Source: Hyphomicrobiales bacterium
GTDB lineage: Bacteria; Pseudomonadota; Alphaproteobacteria; Rhizobiales; Rhizobiaceae
Length of the DNA stretch: 64,000 bases
NCBI GenBank assembly: GCA_900466605.1
Contig: UBMU01000015.1
Location: 124,001-188,000 of the forward strand
Direction: 5' to 3'
Shown: positions 1-7,576 of the stretch, one piece after another
Layout: every line of letters begins with the position of its first letter
Numbering within the stretch: position 1 is the first letter of the stretch
The notes under the pieces: generated by a model
Seen by the model: only the letters and a program-made list of their open reading frames with translations
Databases searched by the model: none
What the model was told of the DNA's origin: nothing
Made by a program: the position numbers and the translations under genes

Positions 1-921
1 TATCGCGACCGCCATGGGCTTGAAATCGATCCAGCGCGTATCGCAATAACCACAGGTTCTTCCGCCGGTTTCAATCTTGCCTTTCTCTCACTGTTCGATG
101 CCGGTGACGCGGTCGCCATCGCCCGGCCGGGCTATCCTGCCTATCGCAACATCCTTGGTGCACTGGGCCTGAAGGTCATCGAGGTTCCGGTGACGGCCGA
201 GACGCATTTCACGTTGACGCCCGAGAGCCTTGAGGCTGCGCAAGCGGAAAACAACGTCAGCCTGAAGGGCGTTCTTCTGGCAAGCCCTGCTAACCCAACG
301 GGCACGGTGACTGGTCGCAAGGGGTTGAAGGAGCTGGCCGACTACTGCGCGGCCAACTCGATCGCATTCATCTCAGATGAGATCTATCACGGACTGACCT
401 TTGCCGGTGAGGAGACGAGCGCACTGGAGTTGACCGACGAGGCGATCGTCATCAACTCCTTTTCCAAATACTATTGCATGACGGGCTGGCGCATCGGTTG
501 GATGGTGCTACCGGAGCGGTTGGTGCGCCCGATCGAGCGTGTTGCACAAAGCCTCTACATCTCGCCGCCAGAGCTCTCGCAGATTGCGGCGACGGCAGCG
601 CTCGGCGCGTCCGCAGAACTCGATGTCTACAAGGCCAGCTATTCGGCCAACCGCGATTTTCTGATGAAGCGCCTGCCCGATATTGGCCTGTCGATCGCCT
701 CGCCGATGGACGGCGCTTTCTACGCCTATGTCGATGTGACCCGGTTCACTAATGACAGCATGGCGTTCGCCAAGCGGATGTTGGCGGAAATCAACGTTGC
801 TGCCACGCCGGGCCTGGATTTCGACCCTCTGGAAGGCCATCGATCGATGCGCATGTCTTATGCTGGCGCACAGGCAGAGATTGTCGAGGCAGTTGAGCGA
901 ATTGCAGGCTGGCTAAAATAA
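1..921 (+). CDS. PLP-dependent class I/II aminotransferase, 5'-truncated by window edge
   Basis: The reading frame is open from base 1, so the N-terminus (about 80 residues for a family of about 385) lies outside the window; 306 residues are visible. The fold-type I aminotransferase core is clear: TTGSSAGFNLAF near the cofactor phosphate site, SPANPTGT, SDEIYHGL with the Asp that contacts the pyridine nitrogen, and NSFSKYYCMTGWRIGW, whose Lys is the Schiff-base residue. The C-terminal small domain ends with RMSYAG. Substrate cannot be told; these proteins are often annotated as aspartate/aromatic aminotransferases or 'pyridoxal phosphate-dependent aminotransferase'. It is convergent with the ketopantoate reductase gene that follows. 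Confidence 0.93.
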   Translation, partial: YRDRHGLEIDPARIAITTGSSAGFNLAFLSLFDAGDAVAIARPGYPAYRNILGALGLKVIEVPVTAETHFTLTPESLEAAQAENNVSLKGVLLASPANPTGTVTGRKGLKELADYCAANSIAFISDEIYHGLTFAGEETSALELTDEAIVINSFSKYYCMTGWRIGWMVLPERLVRPIERVAQSLYISPPELSQIAATAALGASAELDVYKASYSANRDFLMKRLPDIGLSIASPMDGAFYAYVDVTRFTNDSMAFAKRMLAEINVAATPGLDFDPLEGHRSMRMSYAGAQAEIVEAVERIAGWLK

Positions 922-1013
922 TTTTCTTCCGCCATTGAGGTTTACGGAGATTCCCTGAATCAATTTCTGAACGGCTGATCGGGGCACAACAAGCCGCTCA
1001 AACGGCCAGGCGC

Positions 1014-2021
1014 TCACTTCGCCGGTCGGCAATTCTCGCGGTCAAGCTGCGAAACCAGCGCCAACATGGTTTCGGAAACCGGTGTCCGCGTTGCTGTCAG
1101 GCGACCCAGTGAAACGACCATTCCTACCAGCGGCGTAATTTCAAGCGACTTGCCTGCAAAAAGGTCCTGTAGCATCGACGTGCGAACCGGCCCGATCTGT
1201 TGGGCCTGCTCCAGTCGCTGCTCGACGGACATCCCGACATTTGCGCCGAGCGCTTCTCCTACGGCTTTTACCTCTTTCATAACCTTGCCGATCTGATCGG
1301 CAATCGCGGCATCTGCCATCAGATCCGACATCAATGAACGCGTCAACGCGCTGATCGGGTTGAAGGAGGCATTGCCCATCAGCTTGCTCCAGATATCGTC
1401 GCGGATGCGGCCAGAGAGCTTAACACCGATATCTGCCCCCTGCAGTAGCGCTTCGATTCCCCGCAGATCTGCAGTCATCTCGCCGGAGGGCTCGCCGAGA
1501 ATAAAATGGCCCTTGTTGCTGAGCCGGATTTCGCCGGGGCTGCTGACTTCGGCTCCCTGGTGAGCGACGCAGCCGATCACGCGCTGCGGGCCAACAAGGT
1601 GCCAAAGCTTGCCGCCCTCATCCAGTTCGTCGAATTGCAGCTCCGCATAGGCACTGTCCCGATCGCGATGAAAATACCACCACGGAATGCCGTTGAGGAT
1701 CATCATGACGCGCGTGCCATCTTTCATCAGATGACCGATTCCCTCAGCGGCTGCGCTTAATTGATGACCTTTCAGCCCGGTGATCACGAGGTCCTGCGGG
1801 GGCAGTTCCATGGGATTATCGGTGGCAGTTACCGACACGCGAAGGGGAGTTTCGGCGCCTGCTTCGATGAGACGCAACCCATTCTCCCGGATGGCGGCGA
1901 GATGAGCGCCGCGGGCAACCACCGAGACCGTCGCCTCTGTGCCGAGCGACAAGGCGAGCTTGGCCGCTATCGCGCCGCCTAGTGCACCGGCGCCGAAGAT
2001 GCAGATGTTCTTGAAAGGCAT
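1014..2021 (-). CDS. Ketopantoate reductase family protein (ApbA/PanE-like)
   Basis: 335 residues. The N-terminus has a Rossmann fingerprint (ICIFGAGALGGAIAAKLA) for NADPH; GLKGHQL carries the lysine expected in the active site, NGIPWW follows, and KLMGNASFNPISALTR matches the second conserved lysine and Asn region of the C-terminal helical domain. The family reduces 2-dehydropantoate to pantoate in coenzyme A synthesis. At 335 residues it is somewhat longer than E. coli PanE (303), and rhizobia carry several paralogues, so 2-dehydropantoate 2-reductase activity is likely but not certain. It stands alone, with no panB or panC beside it. Confidence 0.88.
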   Translation of the reverse strand: MPFKNICIFGAGALGGAIAAKLALSLGTEATVSVVARGAHLAAIRENGLRLIEAGAETPLRVSVTATDNPMELPPQDLVITGLKGHQLSAAAEGIGHLMKDGTRVMMILNGIPWWYFHRDRDSAYAELQFDELDEGGKLWHLVGPQRVIGCVAHQGAEVSSPGEIRLSNKGHFILGEPSGEMTADLRGIEALLQGADIGVKLSGRIRDDIWSKLMGNASFNPISALTRSLMSDLMADAAIADQIGKVMKEVKAVGEALGANVGMSVEQRLEQAQQIGPVRTSMLQDLFAGKSLEITPLVGMVVSLGRLTATRTPVSETMLALVSQLDRENCRPAK

Positions 2022-2110
2022 GCGATGATCTTTCCGCGATTTGTTGGTCGCGCTGAACTTAGGTCATCCATTCCTTAAGGCGAGTGATATTTTGAGGTCA
2101 CCCGTGGCTT

Positions 2111-2326
2111 TCAATGGCTGGCACCGGGAAGAAGCTCGTTGCGGCGAAGCTCGTCAATCGCTGCCACCGCGTCTTCCGCTGACCAGCCCGCGCGGATGGC
2201 CGCGGCGATCATCCGGACCTCGGCCTCCTCTTCGATCTTGAGGAACAGCGGTTCCAAAGCCTCTTGAGCTGTAAGAATATGATCGTTCGGAGGGGTAACT
2301 GACTGGCGGGTGGCGAGCGTAGGCAT
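2111..2326 (-). CDS. Small conserved-type hypothetical protein
   Basis: 71 residues from an ATG preceded by AGGAG about ten bases upstream; a longer start at 2374 has no such site. The protein is soluble, mostly helical and acidic in the middle (IEEEAEVRMIAAAIRAGWSAEDAVAAIDEL), reminiscent of a short UBA-like or adaptor helix bundle, but no family is recognised. A near-consensus EcfG promoter lies upstream (see 2368-2392), so general-stress expression is possible. Function unknown. Confidence 0.6.
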   Translation of the reverse strand: MPTLATRQSVTPPNDHILTAQEALEPLFLKIEEEAEVRMIAAAIRAGWSAEDAVAAIDELRRNELLPGASH

Positions 2327-2367
2327 GTGCGCGGTACTCCTCTCTCTGGCAGGGGATGACTCATAAA

Positions 2368-2392
2368 AATGCACGAGCGCAAAAAAGGTTCC
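2368..2392 (-). promoter_or_regulatory. Weak candidate EcfG (general stress) promoter
   Basis: On the minus strand this reads GGAAC, 16 bases, CATT. The EcfG/RpoE2 consensus is GGAAC-N16/17-CGTT, so one of the nine defined bases differs. A start point would fall about 35 bases before the ATG at 2326. It is reported because three better matches occur elsewhere in the window. Confidence 0.35.
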
Positions 2393-2523
2393 GGATAAAG
2401 TTTCAAGACGGCGTCATCTTGTTCTTTCGCCCCGGCTCTGCCTTGTTGCGCGGCTAGGCTGATGCTCGATTCGGTTCCCGACAAGACGAGGAGCCATCAC
2501 GAAAACGCACGAAGGAGATTGCG

Positions 2524-3552
2524 ATGACGAACGCCAAGAACGGGATTTCCGAAATGCGACCGAGAATTACAGTAATTGGCGTCGGCGGCGGCGGCGGCAA
2601 TGCGATCAACAACATGATAGCGGAAAATCTCGAAGGCGTCGATTTCATTGCGGCCAATACCGATGCGCAGGTCCTGGCGACATCGAAGGCATCCCGCCGT
2701 ATCCAACTCGGCGCGCACGTGACCGAAGGGTTGGGCGCCGGTTCGCTGCCGGAAGTTGGTCGCGCAGCCGCCGAGGAATCGATCGATGAGATCATGGACC
2801 ATCTGGCTGGCTCGCACATGTGCTTCGTCACCGCAGGCATGGGCGGCGGCACCGGTACCGGTGCTGCACCCGTTATTGCCCAGGCCGCTCGCAACGCCGG
2901 CATCCTGACGGTCGGGGTGGTTACCAAGCCTTTCACATTCGAAGGCAACCGCCGCATGAAGACGGCTGATGTCGGCATCGAGGCGCTTCGCGAGGCGGCC
3001 GATACGGTGATCGTCATCCCGAACCAGAACCTTTTCCGCATCGCCGATGCAAAGACGACGTTCGCAGACGCCTTCATGACCGCCGACCGTGTGCTTTATG
3101 CCGGCGTCGGCTGCATCACTGACCTAATCGTCAAGGAAGGCCTCATCAATCTCGACTTCGCAGACGTGAAATCGGTGATGCGCGGCATGGGCCGGGCGAT
3201 GATGGGCACCGGCGAGGCCTCGGGCGAGGGGCGGGCAATGAAGGCCGCGGAGGCGGCGATCGCCAATCCGCTGCTCGACGATATCTCGATGAAGGGTGCC
3301 AGGGGCGTTTTGATTTCGATTTCCGGCGGTTCCGACATGACCCTCTTCGAAGTGGACGAAGCGGCAAGCCGTATCCGCGACGAAGTGCAGGATGAGGCTG
3401 ACATCGTCGTTGGCGCGATCTTCGACCGCAACCTTGACGGCAAGTTCCGTGTGGCGGTCGTGGCAACGGGCCTTGACGGCGCGGCGGCTGGCACCCAAGC
3501 CCGTCAGGGCGTTGCGATTGGGCAGGACGTGCACACGCGGACTCTGCAGTAA
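2524..3552 (+). CDS. ftsZ2: FtsZ2, tubulin-like GTPase without C-terminal tail
   Basis: 342 residues with GAAGGAG seven bases before the ATG. It contains the FtsZ GTP-binding domain: [15 protein letters not shown] near the N-terminus, the tubulin signature [13 protein letters not shown] around residue 105, and the synergy-loop sequence [11 protein letters not shown]. The protein stops soon after the globular core ([14 protein letters not shown]) and lacks the long linker and conserved C-terminal peptide that anchor FtsZ to FtsA/ZipA. Rhizobia encode a full-length FtsZ1 in the dcw cluster and a second, about 340-residue FtsZ2 with this architecture; FtsZ2 in Sinorhizobium is not essential. No division genes are adjacent. 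Confidence 0.92.
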   Translation: MTNAKNGISEMRPRITVIGVGGGGGNAINNMIAENLEGVDFIAANTDAQVLATSKASRRIQLGAHVTEGLGAGSLPEVGRAAAEESIDEIMDHLAGSHMCFVTAGMGGGTGTGAAPVIAQAARNAGILTVGVVTKPFTFEGNRRMKTADVGIEALREAADTVIVIPNQNLFRIADAKTTFADAFMTADRVLYAGVGCITDLIVKEGLINLDFADVKSVMRGMGRAMMGTGEASGEGRAMKAAEAAIANPLLDDISMKGARGVLISISGGSDMTLFEVDEAASRIRDEVQDEADIVVGAIFDRNLDGKFRVAVVATGLDGAAAGTQARQGVAIGQDVHTRTLQ

Positions 3553-3761
3553 AGACTTGTCGTCTGCGCGTCTGACCGGATGCGCAGACACCGCTTGTCT
3601 GCGGGTGATTTTGGCGCGTCATGCGCTTGAGTCAGGCCACGGCTCCGCGTTGTGGGAAAGCTAGGCAAGCGGCTGGCGGATAAGGCCGACTCATTGCACC
3701 TTCGGGAAGTGGTGTCCGCTCCCTGCGAGCGCGTGAAACGCACACGGTGGAGACGTATCGA

Positions 3762-3962
3762 ATGGCGAAGATTGCCTATTTCGTCGCCGGCCTGCTCATC
3801 CTTGTCGGTTTAATTTGGATGGGGCAGGGCAGCGGTTATTTCCCTTATCCTGCAGAAAGCTTCATGATTGACCAAACTCCTTGGATCTATTGGGGCGCTG
3901 TTGCCGTGGTTGTCGGAGTTGTCTTGATTGTGGCCACGAGAAGCGCGCGGCGTCGTCAATAG
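3762..3962 (+). CDS. Small two-TM membrane protein
   Basis: 66 residues from an ATG with GGAGA eleven bases upstream; an in-frame ATG at 3747 would place that site inside the gene. Two hydrophobic helices are visible: IAYFVAGLLILVGLIWMGQG near the N-terminus and IYWGAVAVVVGVVLIVA before a basic cytoplasmic tail (TRSARRRQ). The segment between them (YFPYPAESFMIDQTPW) would be periplasmic. Similar small inner-membrane proteins are common in Rhizobiales but have no assigned role. Confidence 0.75.
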   Translation: MAKIAYFVAGLLILVGLIWMGQGSGYFPYPAESFMIDQTPWIYWGAVAVVVGVVLIVATRSARRRQ

Positions 3963-4077
3963 CGCGAACGCGAAGGCTACTGGATGCGGTCTGAACTGAA
4001 TGTCGATAGCTGCGTCAGTGACGTCGCTGATCAATGACTTTGATTGGGGCGGTGCCGCACTGATAGCCTTAAAATGT

Positions 4078-4120
4078 TTCGCCGGCGAACGAAGCCCCTG
4101 AGTGAGCTTCCGCCGGCGAA
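4078..4120 (-). terminator. Long inverted repeat, probable terminator
   Basis: A ten-base outer stem (TTCGCCGGCG / CGCCGGCGAA) encloses an inner GAAGC/GCTTC stem. It lies just past the stop codon of the leftward gene at 4142 and is followed on the minus strand by a T-rich stretch, fitting the end of the two-gene DUF2188 operon. Confidence 0.6.
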
Positions 4121-4141
4121 GATTGTCACGTGCAAAGAAGC

Positions 4142-4468
4142 TTATGCGCGGCGCGAACGGGCATCCGCCATGTCGGGGCGCGTGCCATCGGGGGCGCGAA
4201 GACCATAGTGCTTGCTTGCGAATACCCATTCGACATTGCCTGGCTCGAACGGCCGACGGGGGTTTCTGAGCGCCATGCGGCGCTCGGAGAGGCCGCGCGG
4301 CAAGGTGTCGATCATGTCATTGACGAAGGTTTCAACGCTGTTCTTCCAGCGAGGAGAGATCGAAACATCGACGCCGCCGTAGCGATGGAAGTCGGGATGT
4401 TTACGGGAATAGCATGCGCCAATCATCCACGCATGCTGCTGCTTCAGAAAACGTTCTTTGATGGTCAT
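4142..4468 (-). CDS. Conserved hypothetical protein, second gene of a stress operon
   Basis: 108 residues, soluble, rich in Arg, Trp and His (YSRKHPDFHRYGGVDVSISPRWKNSVETFVNDM, given here as one 33-residue region spanning about residues 20-52 in shortened form: HPDFHRYGG then ISPRWKNSVETF). The pattern resembles phage/rhizobial proteins related to HNH-adjacent 'AP2-like' segments, but no catalytic motif is evident. It starts two bases after the DUF2188 gene ends, so the two are almost certainly cotranscribed from the EcfG promoter at 4792-4817. Function unknown. Confidence 0.65.
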   Translation of the reverse strand: MTIKERFLKQQHAWMIGACYSRKHPDFHRYGGVDVSISPRWKNSVETFVNDMIDTLPRGLSERRMALRNPRRPFEPGNVEWVFASKHYGLRAPDGTRPDMADARSRRA

Positions 4469-4470
4469 TC

Positions 4471-4725
4471 CTAGTCTTTTTCCTTGGCGTCATCGACGAC
4501 ATCGGCCTCGGGGCGGTCGCCTCCATTCGACCGTTCCGTTGTCCAGCTGCCGTCAGCACGCTGATATGTAATGTCCGCATCCTGGCCACCGAGCTGTTGT
4601 CGCTCCGCGGCTTGTTTGGCCGCTGCCAGTGCTTCTTCGTGAGTTGGGAAAGTTTCCGACCAGACATCGTCCAGGCGATAGGCCCAGGCGCCATCATGTT
4701 CGGCGACGTGGTAGGTAATCGACAT
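4471..4725 (-). CDS. DUF2188 family protein
   Basis: 84 residues from an ATG with GAAGGAACG just upstream; the longer frame to 4740 would need TTG. The sequence YHVAEHDGAWAYRLDDVWSE, followed by THEEALAAAKQAA and a YQRADGSW segment, matches the small beta-alpha-beta DUF2188 fold, found in stress-induced proteins of unknown biochemistry. First gene of a two-gene leftward operon. The EcfG promoter at 4792-4817 predicts induction by the general stress response. Confidence 0.8.
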   Translation of the reverse strand: MSITYHVAEHDGAWAYRLDDVWSETFPTHEEALAAAKQAAERQQLGGQDADITYQRADGSWTTERSNGGDRPEADVVDDAKEKD

Positions 4726-4791
4726 CGATCGTTCCTTCAAGAACTTTTCGCAGGAATTTGCATGGAGGTTCCACGCTGATTGAAAAGCCGA

Positions 4792-4817
4792 AACGCTGCT
4801 CGCCCAATGCTTGTTCC
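4792..4817 (-). promoter_or_regulatory. EcfG (RpoE2-type) promoter for DUF2188 operon
   Basis: Minus strand reads GGAAC, 17 bases, CGTT, an exact match to the alphaproteobacterial general-stress sigma factor consensus. The expected start point is about 60 bases before the ATG at 4725. Confidence 0.75.
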
Positions 4818-4876
4818 CTGTAGGTCTGGCCTGTGTGAGGCTGGATTCAATGCAAGGTGCGACCTTGCGCGACGGC

Positions 4877-4902
4877 GGAACGCTTCATAGGCTTGGAGCG
4901 TT
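4877..4902 (+). promoter_or_regulatory. EcfG (RpoE2-type) promoter for 57-residue protein
   Basis: GGAAC, 17 bases, CGTT on the plus strand, an exact consensus match. Its predicted start point is about 30 bases before the ATG at 4938. It is divergent from the promoter at 4792-4817, with 59 bases between the two -35 elements. Confidence 0.75.
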
Positions 4903-4937
4903 GATGGATTCGTTCAACGCCTTTCAATAGGAAACAC

Positions 4938-5111
4938 ATGCGCGCTCAGTCGAAGCCGTTCATCGTCGAAGTCAAATCTTCCCGCCGTCAGGAGCGTCGC
5001 CAGTCTGCGTCGATCTGGGGAAATCTCGATCTCGCAGCTGTTGCCGAAGAGATTGCGGAGGAACTTCCACAGCCTGCCACCACTCCCGAAGAAACTGCTG
5101 GCGCTCAATAG
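4938..5111 (+). CDS. 57-residue basic/acidic small protein, stress-promoter driven
   Basis: Short gene found by reading: starts MRAQSKPFIVEVKSSRRQER and continues through SIWGNLDLAAVAEEIAEELP to a Pro/Thr/Glu-rich end. The N-terminal half is strongly basic and the C-terminal half acidic. I recall similar short proteins with the KPFIVEVK start in Rhizobiales genomes, but no function. Support for reality: an exact EcfG promoter at the right distance upstream, a terminator-like hairpin at 5170, and biased amphipathic composition. Two overlapping minus-strand frames here look like its shadows. Confidence 0.75.
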   Translation: MRAQSKPFIVEVKSSRRQERRQSASIWGNLDLAAVAEEIAEELPQPATTPEETAGAQ

Positions 5112-5169
5112 CTGCGCCAAAATCTTCGCCGAGACAGACTGGCAAGACTATCCTTGAGCTTTGCATGCG

Positions 5170-5195
5170 GCAGGCGAGCGTGAATACTCGCCTGC
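5170..5195 (+). terminator. Hairpin after the 57-residue gene
   Basis: GCAGGCGAG and CTCGCCTGC form a nine-base perfect stem with an eight-base loop, 58 bases past the stop codon of the small gene. There is no clear T tract, so it may be a weak terminator or RNA-stabilising element. Confidence 0.5.
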
Positions 5196-5249
5196 GAATG
5201 TCAATGCGGCATTGCTGGGCACATGATGAAGCCCAGTGAACCCTTCATC

Positions 5250-6080
5250 TCAATCCAGGAAGAACTCCAGGAGGTCGGCGTTGATCACGTCGGGATGCGT
5301 GGTGCACATTCCGTGCGGGAAGCCAGCATATGTCTTGAGCGTTCCGTGCTGTAGGAGCTTTACTGAAAGCGGTGCAGAGTCGGCATAAGGGACGATCTGG
5401 TCGTCGTCGCCATGCATCACCAGCGTCGGCACAGTGATCCGCTTCAGATCATCGGTGAAATCCGTCTCGGAAAAGGCCTTGATGCAATCATAGTGCGCCT
5501 TGGCGGCTCCCATCATTCCCTGCCGCCACCAGTTCTCGATGATACCCTGGCTGACCTTCGCGCCGGGGCGATTAAAGCCGTAGAAGGGGCCTGCCGGCAC
5601 ATCAAGGAAGAACTGGGCCCGGTTGGCAACGAGTGCCGCACGGAAGCTGTCGAAAACCTCTAGCGGCAGACCGCCGGGGTTCTTGTCCGATTTGACCATG
5701 ATCGGCGGCACGGCGCCGATCAGCACCGCCTTCGCGACGCGGCCGGGTTTTGCTCGCGCGACATAGTGGGCAACCTCGCCGCCGCCGGTGGAGTGGCCGA
5801 CATGGATCGCATTCTTGAGATCGAGAGCGTCGGTAAGCTCAATAACGTCTGCCGCATAGGTGTCCATCTCGTTGCCCTGCCACGTCTGGCTGGAGCGGCC
5901 GTGGCCGCGCCGGTCATGTGCAATTACGCGATACCCCTTGTCCAGAAAGAACATCATCTGTGCATCCCAGTCGTCGGCGCTAAGGGGCCAACCGTGATGG
6001 AAAACAACGGGCTGGGCAGTTACCGGACCCCAATCCTTGTAGAAAATCTCAGTTCCGTCCGTGGTCTTGATGAATGGCAT
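5250..6080 (-). CDS. Alpha/beta hydrolase, non-heme chloroperoxidase-like
   Basis: 276 residues starting [18 protein letters not shown], the usual N-terminus of cofactor-free haloperoxidase/arylesterase-type hydrolases; the longer frame to 6143 adds an unrelated leader. Motifs: oxyanion HGWPL, nucleophile elbow GHSTGGGE (Ser), HGDDDQIVP with the acid, and FPHGM with the catalytic His near the C-terminus. The family hydrolyses esters and can perhydrolyse small acids; true halogenation is doubtful. It is a single gene, with no cofactor-binding neighbours. Confidence 0.9.
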   Translation of the reverse strand: MPFIKTTDGTEIFYKDWGPVTAQPVVFHHGWPLSADDWDAQMMFFLDKGYRVIAHDRRGHGRSSQTWQGNEMDTYAADVIELTDALDLKNAIHVGHSTGGGEVAHYVARAKPGRVAKAVLIGAVPPIMVKSDKNPGGLPLEVFDSFRAALVANRAQFFLDVPAGPFYGFNRPGAKVSQGIIENWWRQGMMGAAKAHYDCIKAFSETDFTDDLKRITVPTLVMHGDDDQIVPYADSAPLSVKLLQHGTLKTYAGFPHGMCTTHPDVINADLLEFFLD

Positions 6081-6452
6081 GATCAGGATCCCTTGTTCTG
6101 GATGTAATTGCTTTGATGGTGGAAAAGGCACGTCAACATACATCCGGGCGCCCGTGTCACGGGGCGTCCGAGGACACGCTTCGTCGCGCTACTGCTTCTA
6201 GGCCATCAGCATGACGAAGCTTTAGCGGCGTTGCGAGCCAACGGTAATTTGATGCAAATCGTCCAGAATGGAAGATACCGTTTCAATGAGGGCGGAAACA
6301 AGTACGCCTGCCGCCTCCTTGAATCTTTGTTTGCCGCAAGCGGTCTCACGTCACTTTTATCCGTTTTGCATTGCGAGGCAGATCGATGACTGCTGAGAGG
6401 TCGAGCCCGGATCCGGTCAAATTCGGTCGCCACGGTGAAATGAAGATTATTT

Positions 6453-6470
6453 TGAGAAAACGTTTTCTCA
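6453..6470. promoter_or_regulatory. LacI-family operator, perfect 18-bp palindrome
   Basis: TGAGAAAACGTTTTCTCA is a perfect palindrome with the central CG typical of LacI/GalR operators. It lies 57 bases before the start of the LacI-family gene and overlaps the likely promoter (TTGACT at 6473, CATAAT at 6481). Confidence 0.8.
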
Positions 6471-6486
6471 TATTGACTCCCATAAT

Positions 6487-6502
6487 GGGAAAGGCTTTTC
6501 TC
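6487..6502. promoter_or_regulatory. Second, degenerate LacI-family operator
   Basis: GGGAAAGGCTTTTCTC matches 12 of the 16 core bases of the upstream palindrome and is offset from it by 33 bases, close to three helical turns. Two same-face sites would allow cooperative or looped repression of the regulator and the operon behind it. Confidence 0.6.
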
Positions 6503-6526
6503 ACGCTCAAGATGGGAGGACATCGA

Positions 6527-7537
6527 ATGGTTGGCAGAAGCAGTCGAGTTACGATTCACGACGTCGCGAAGGCGGCGGGCGTGAGCGTTTCGACTGTGTC
6601 GAAGGCACTGAACGATACGGGCCGTATGGCGCTCGAGACGCGCGACAGAATCAAATCGATCGCCTCGGAGGCGGGCTTCCGCCCAAACGCACTGGCTCGC
6701 AGTCTTCTCTTCAGTCGCAGCTTCACGGTTGGCCTTCTCACCAACGACACCTACGGCCGGTTCACGTTGCCGTTGATGTCTGGCATCTCCGAAGCACTGG
6801 TAGATCACGGCGTTTCGGTATTCCTTTGTGCGATCGAGGACGATCCGACGCTCGGCAAGATCCATGTCGATGCCATGCTGGACAAGCAGGTGGATGGCAT
6901 CATCGCGACAGGCAAGCGGATCGACCGGTCTCTCCCGGTCGATCTCGCGGGCCTGCCGGTGCCAGTGGTCTACGCGTATACCGAGGGGAGGCCCGGGAGC
7001 GTCGTTCTGACCGCCGATGACGCGCAGGGAGCCCGGCTCGCAGTGGAGCGCCTCTTCGAGGTCGGTCGCAGCCGGCTCGTCCACATCACTGGCCCGGAGA
7101 GCTTCGCTTCCGCTCGCGATCGCGCGGAAGCGTTCCGCGCCGACGTCGGTCCCGACGCCGTCGTCATGCACGGTCAGTGGACCGAGGCCTGGGGGTACGA
7201 GGCGGTCGGTATGCTTTGGGCGGAGAATGAAGAAAAGCCTGACGGCATCTTCTGCGGCAATGACCAGATCGCGAGGGGTGTCGTTGACGCTCTTCGCGAG
7301 CGCGGTGTGCATGTTCCTGAGGAAGTTTCCGTCGTCGGCTTCGACAACTGGGAAATATTCGCCGACCAGACGCGACCCGCCCTGACGACGGTGGACATGA
7401 ATTTGAAGGAGCTCGGGCGTATCGCCGGGCTGACGATTTTGGAGCTTGCCGAAGGGCGTGCCGTCGAGCCGGGCCTTCGCAAGCTTCCATGCAAGCTGGT
7501 CGCTCGCCAGTCCTGTGGTGGCGATCGGGAGGATTAA
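6527..7537 (+). CDS. LacI-family transcriptional regulator of arabinoside operon
   Basis: 336 residues from the ATG preceded by GGGAGGA six bases upstream; the open frame extends further upstream but through the operators. The helix-turn-helix is VTIHDVAKAAGVSVSTVSKAL, with the hinge helix near PNALARSL, followed by a periplasmic-binding-protein-like effector domain (VGLLTNDTYGRF, DGIIATG, GFDNWEIF). It precedes a sugar ABC transporter and a GH127 enzyme in the same direction, so it most likely represses them until an arabinose-containing sugar binds. Tandem operators in its own promoter predict autoregulation. Confidence 0.93.
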   Translation: MVGRSSRVTIHDVAKAAGVSVSTVSKALNDTGRMALETRDRIKSIASEAGFRPNALARSLLFSRSFTVGLLTNDTYGRFTLPLMSGISEALVDHGVSVFLCAIEDDPTLGKIHVDAMLDKQVDGIIATGKRIDRSLPVDLAGLPVPVVYAYTEGRPGSVVLTADDAQGARLAVERLFEVGRSRLVHITGPESFASARDRAEAFRADVGPDAVVMHGQWTEAWGYEAVGMLWAENEEKPDGIFCGNDQIARGVVDALRERGVHVPEEVSVVGFDNWEIFADQTRPALTTVDMNLKELGRIAGLTILELAEGRAVEPGLRKLPCKLVARQSCGGDRED

Positions 7538-7576
7538 CGGGAGGTGGGCGAGAACGCCCGTGCTTTGGAGGAAGCC

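Noticed and set aside
6206..7312. 368-codon minus frame
   Set aside because: Antisense to the LacI regulator and its promoter with palindromic operators.
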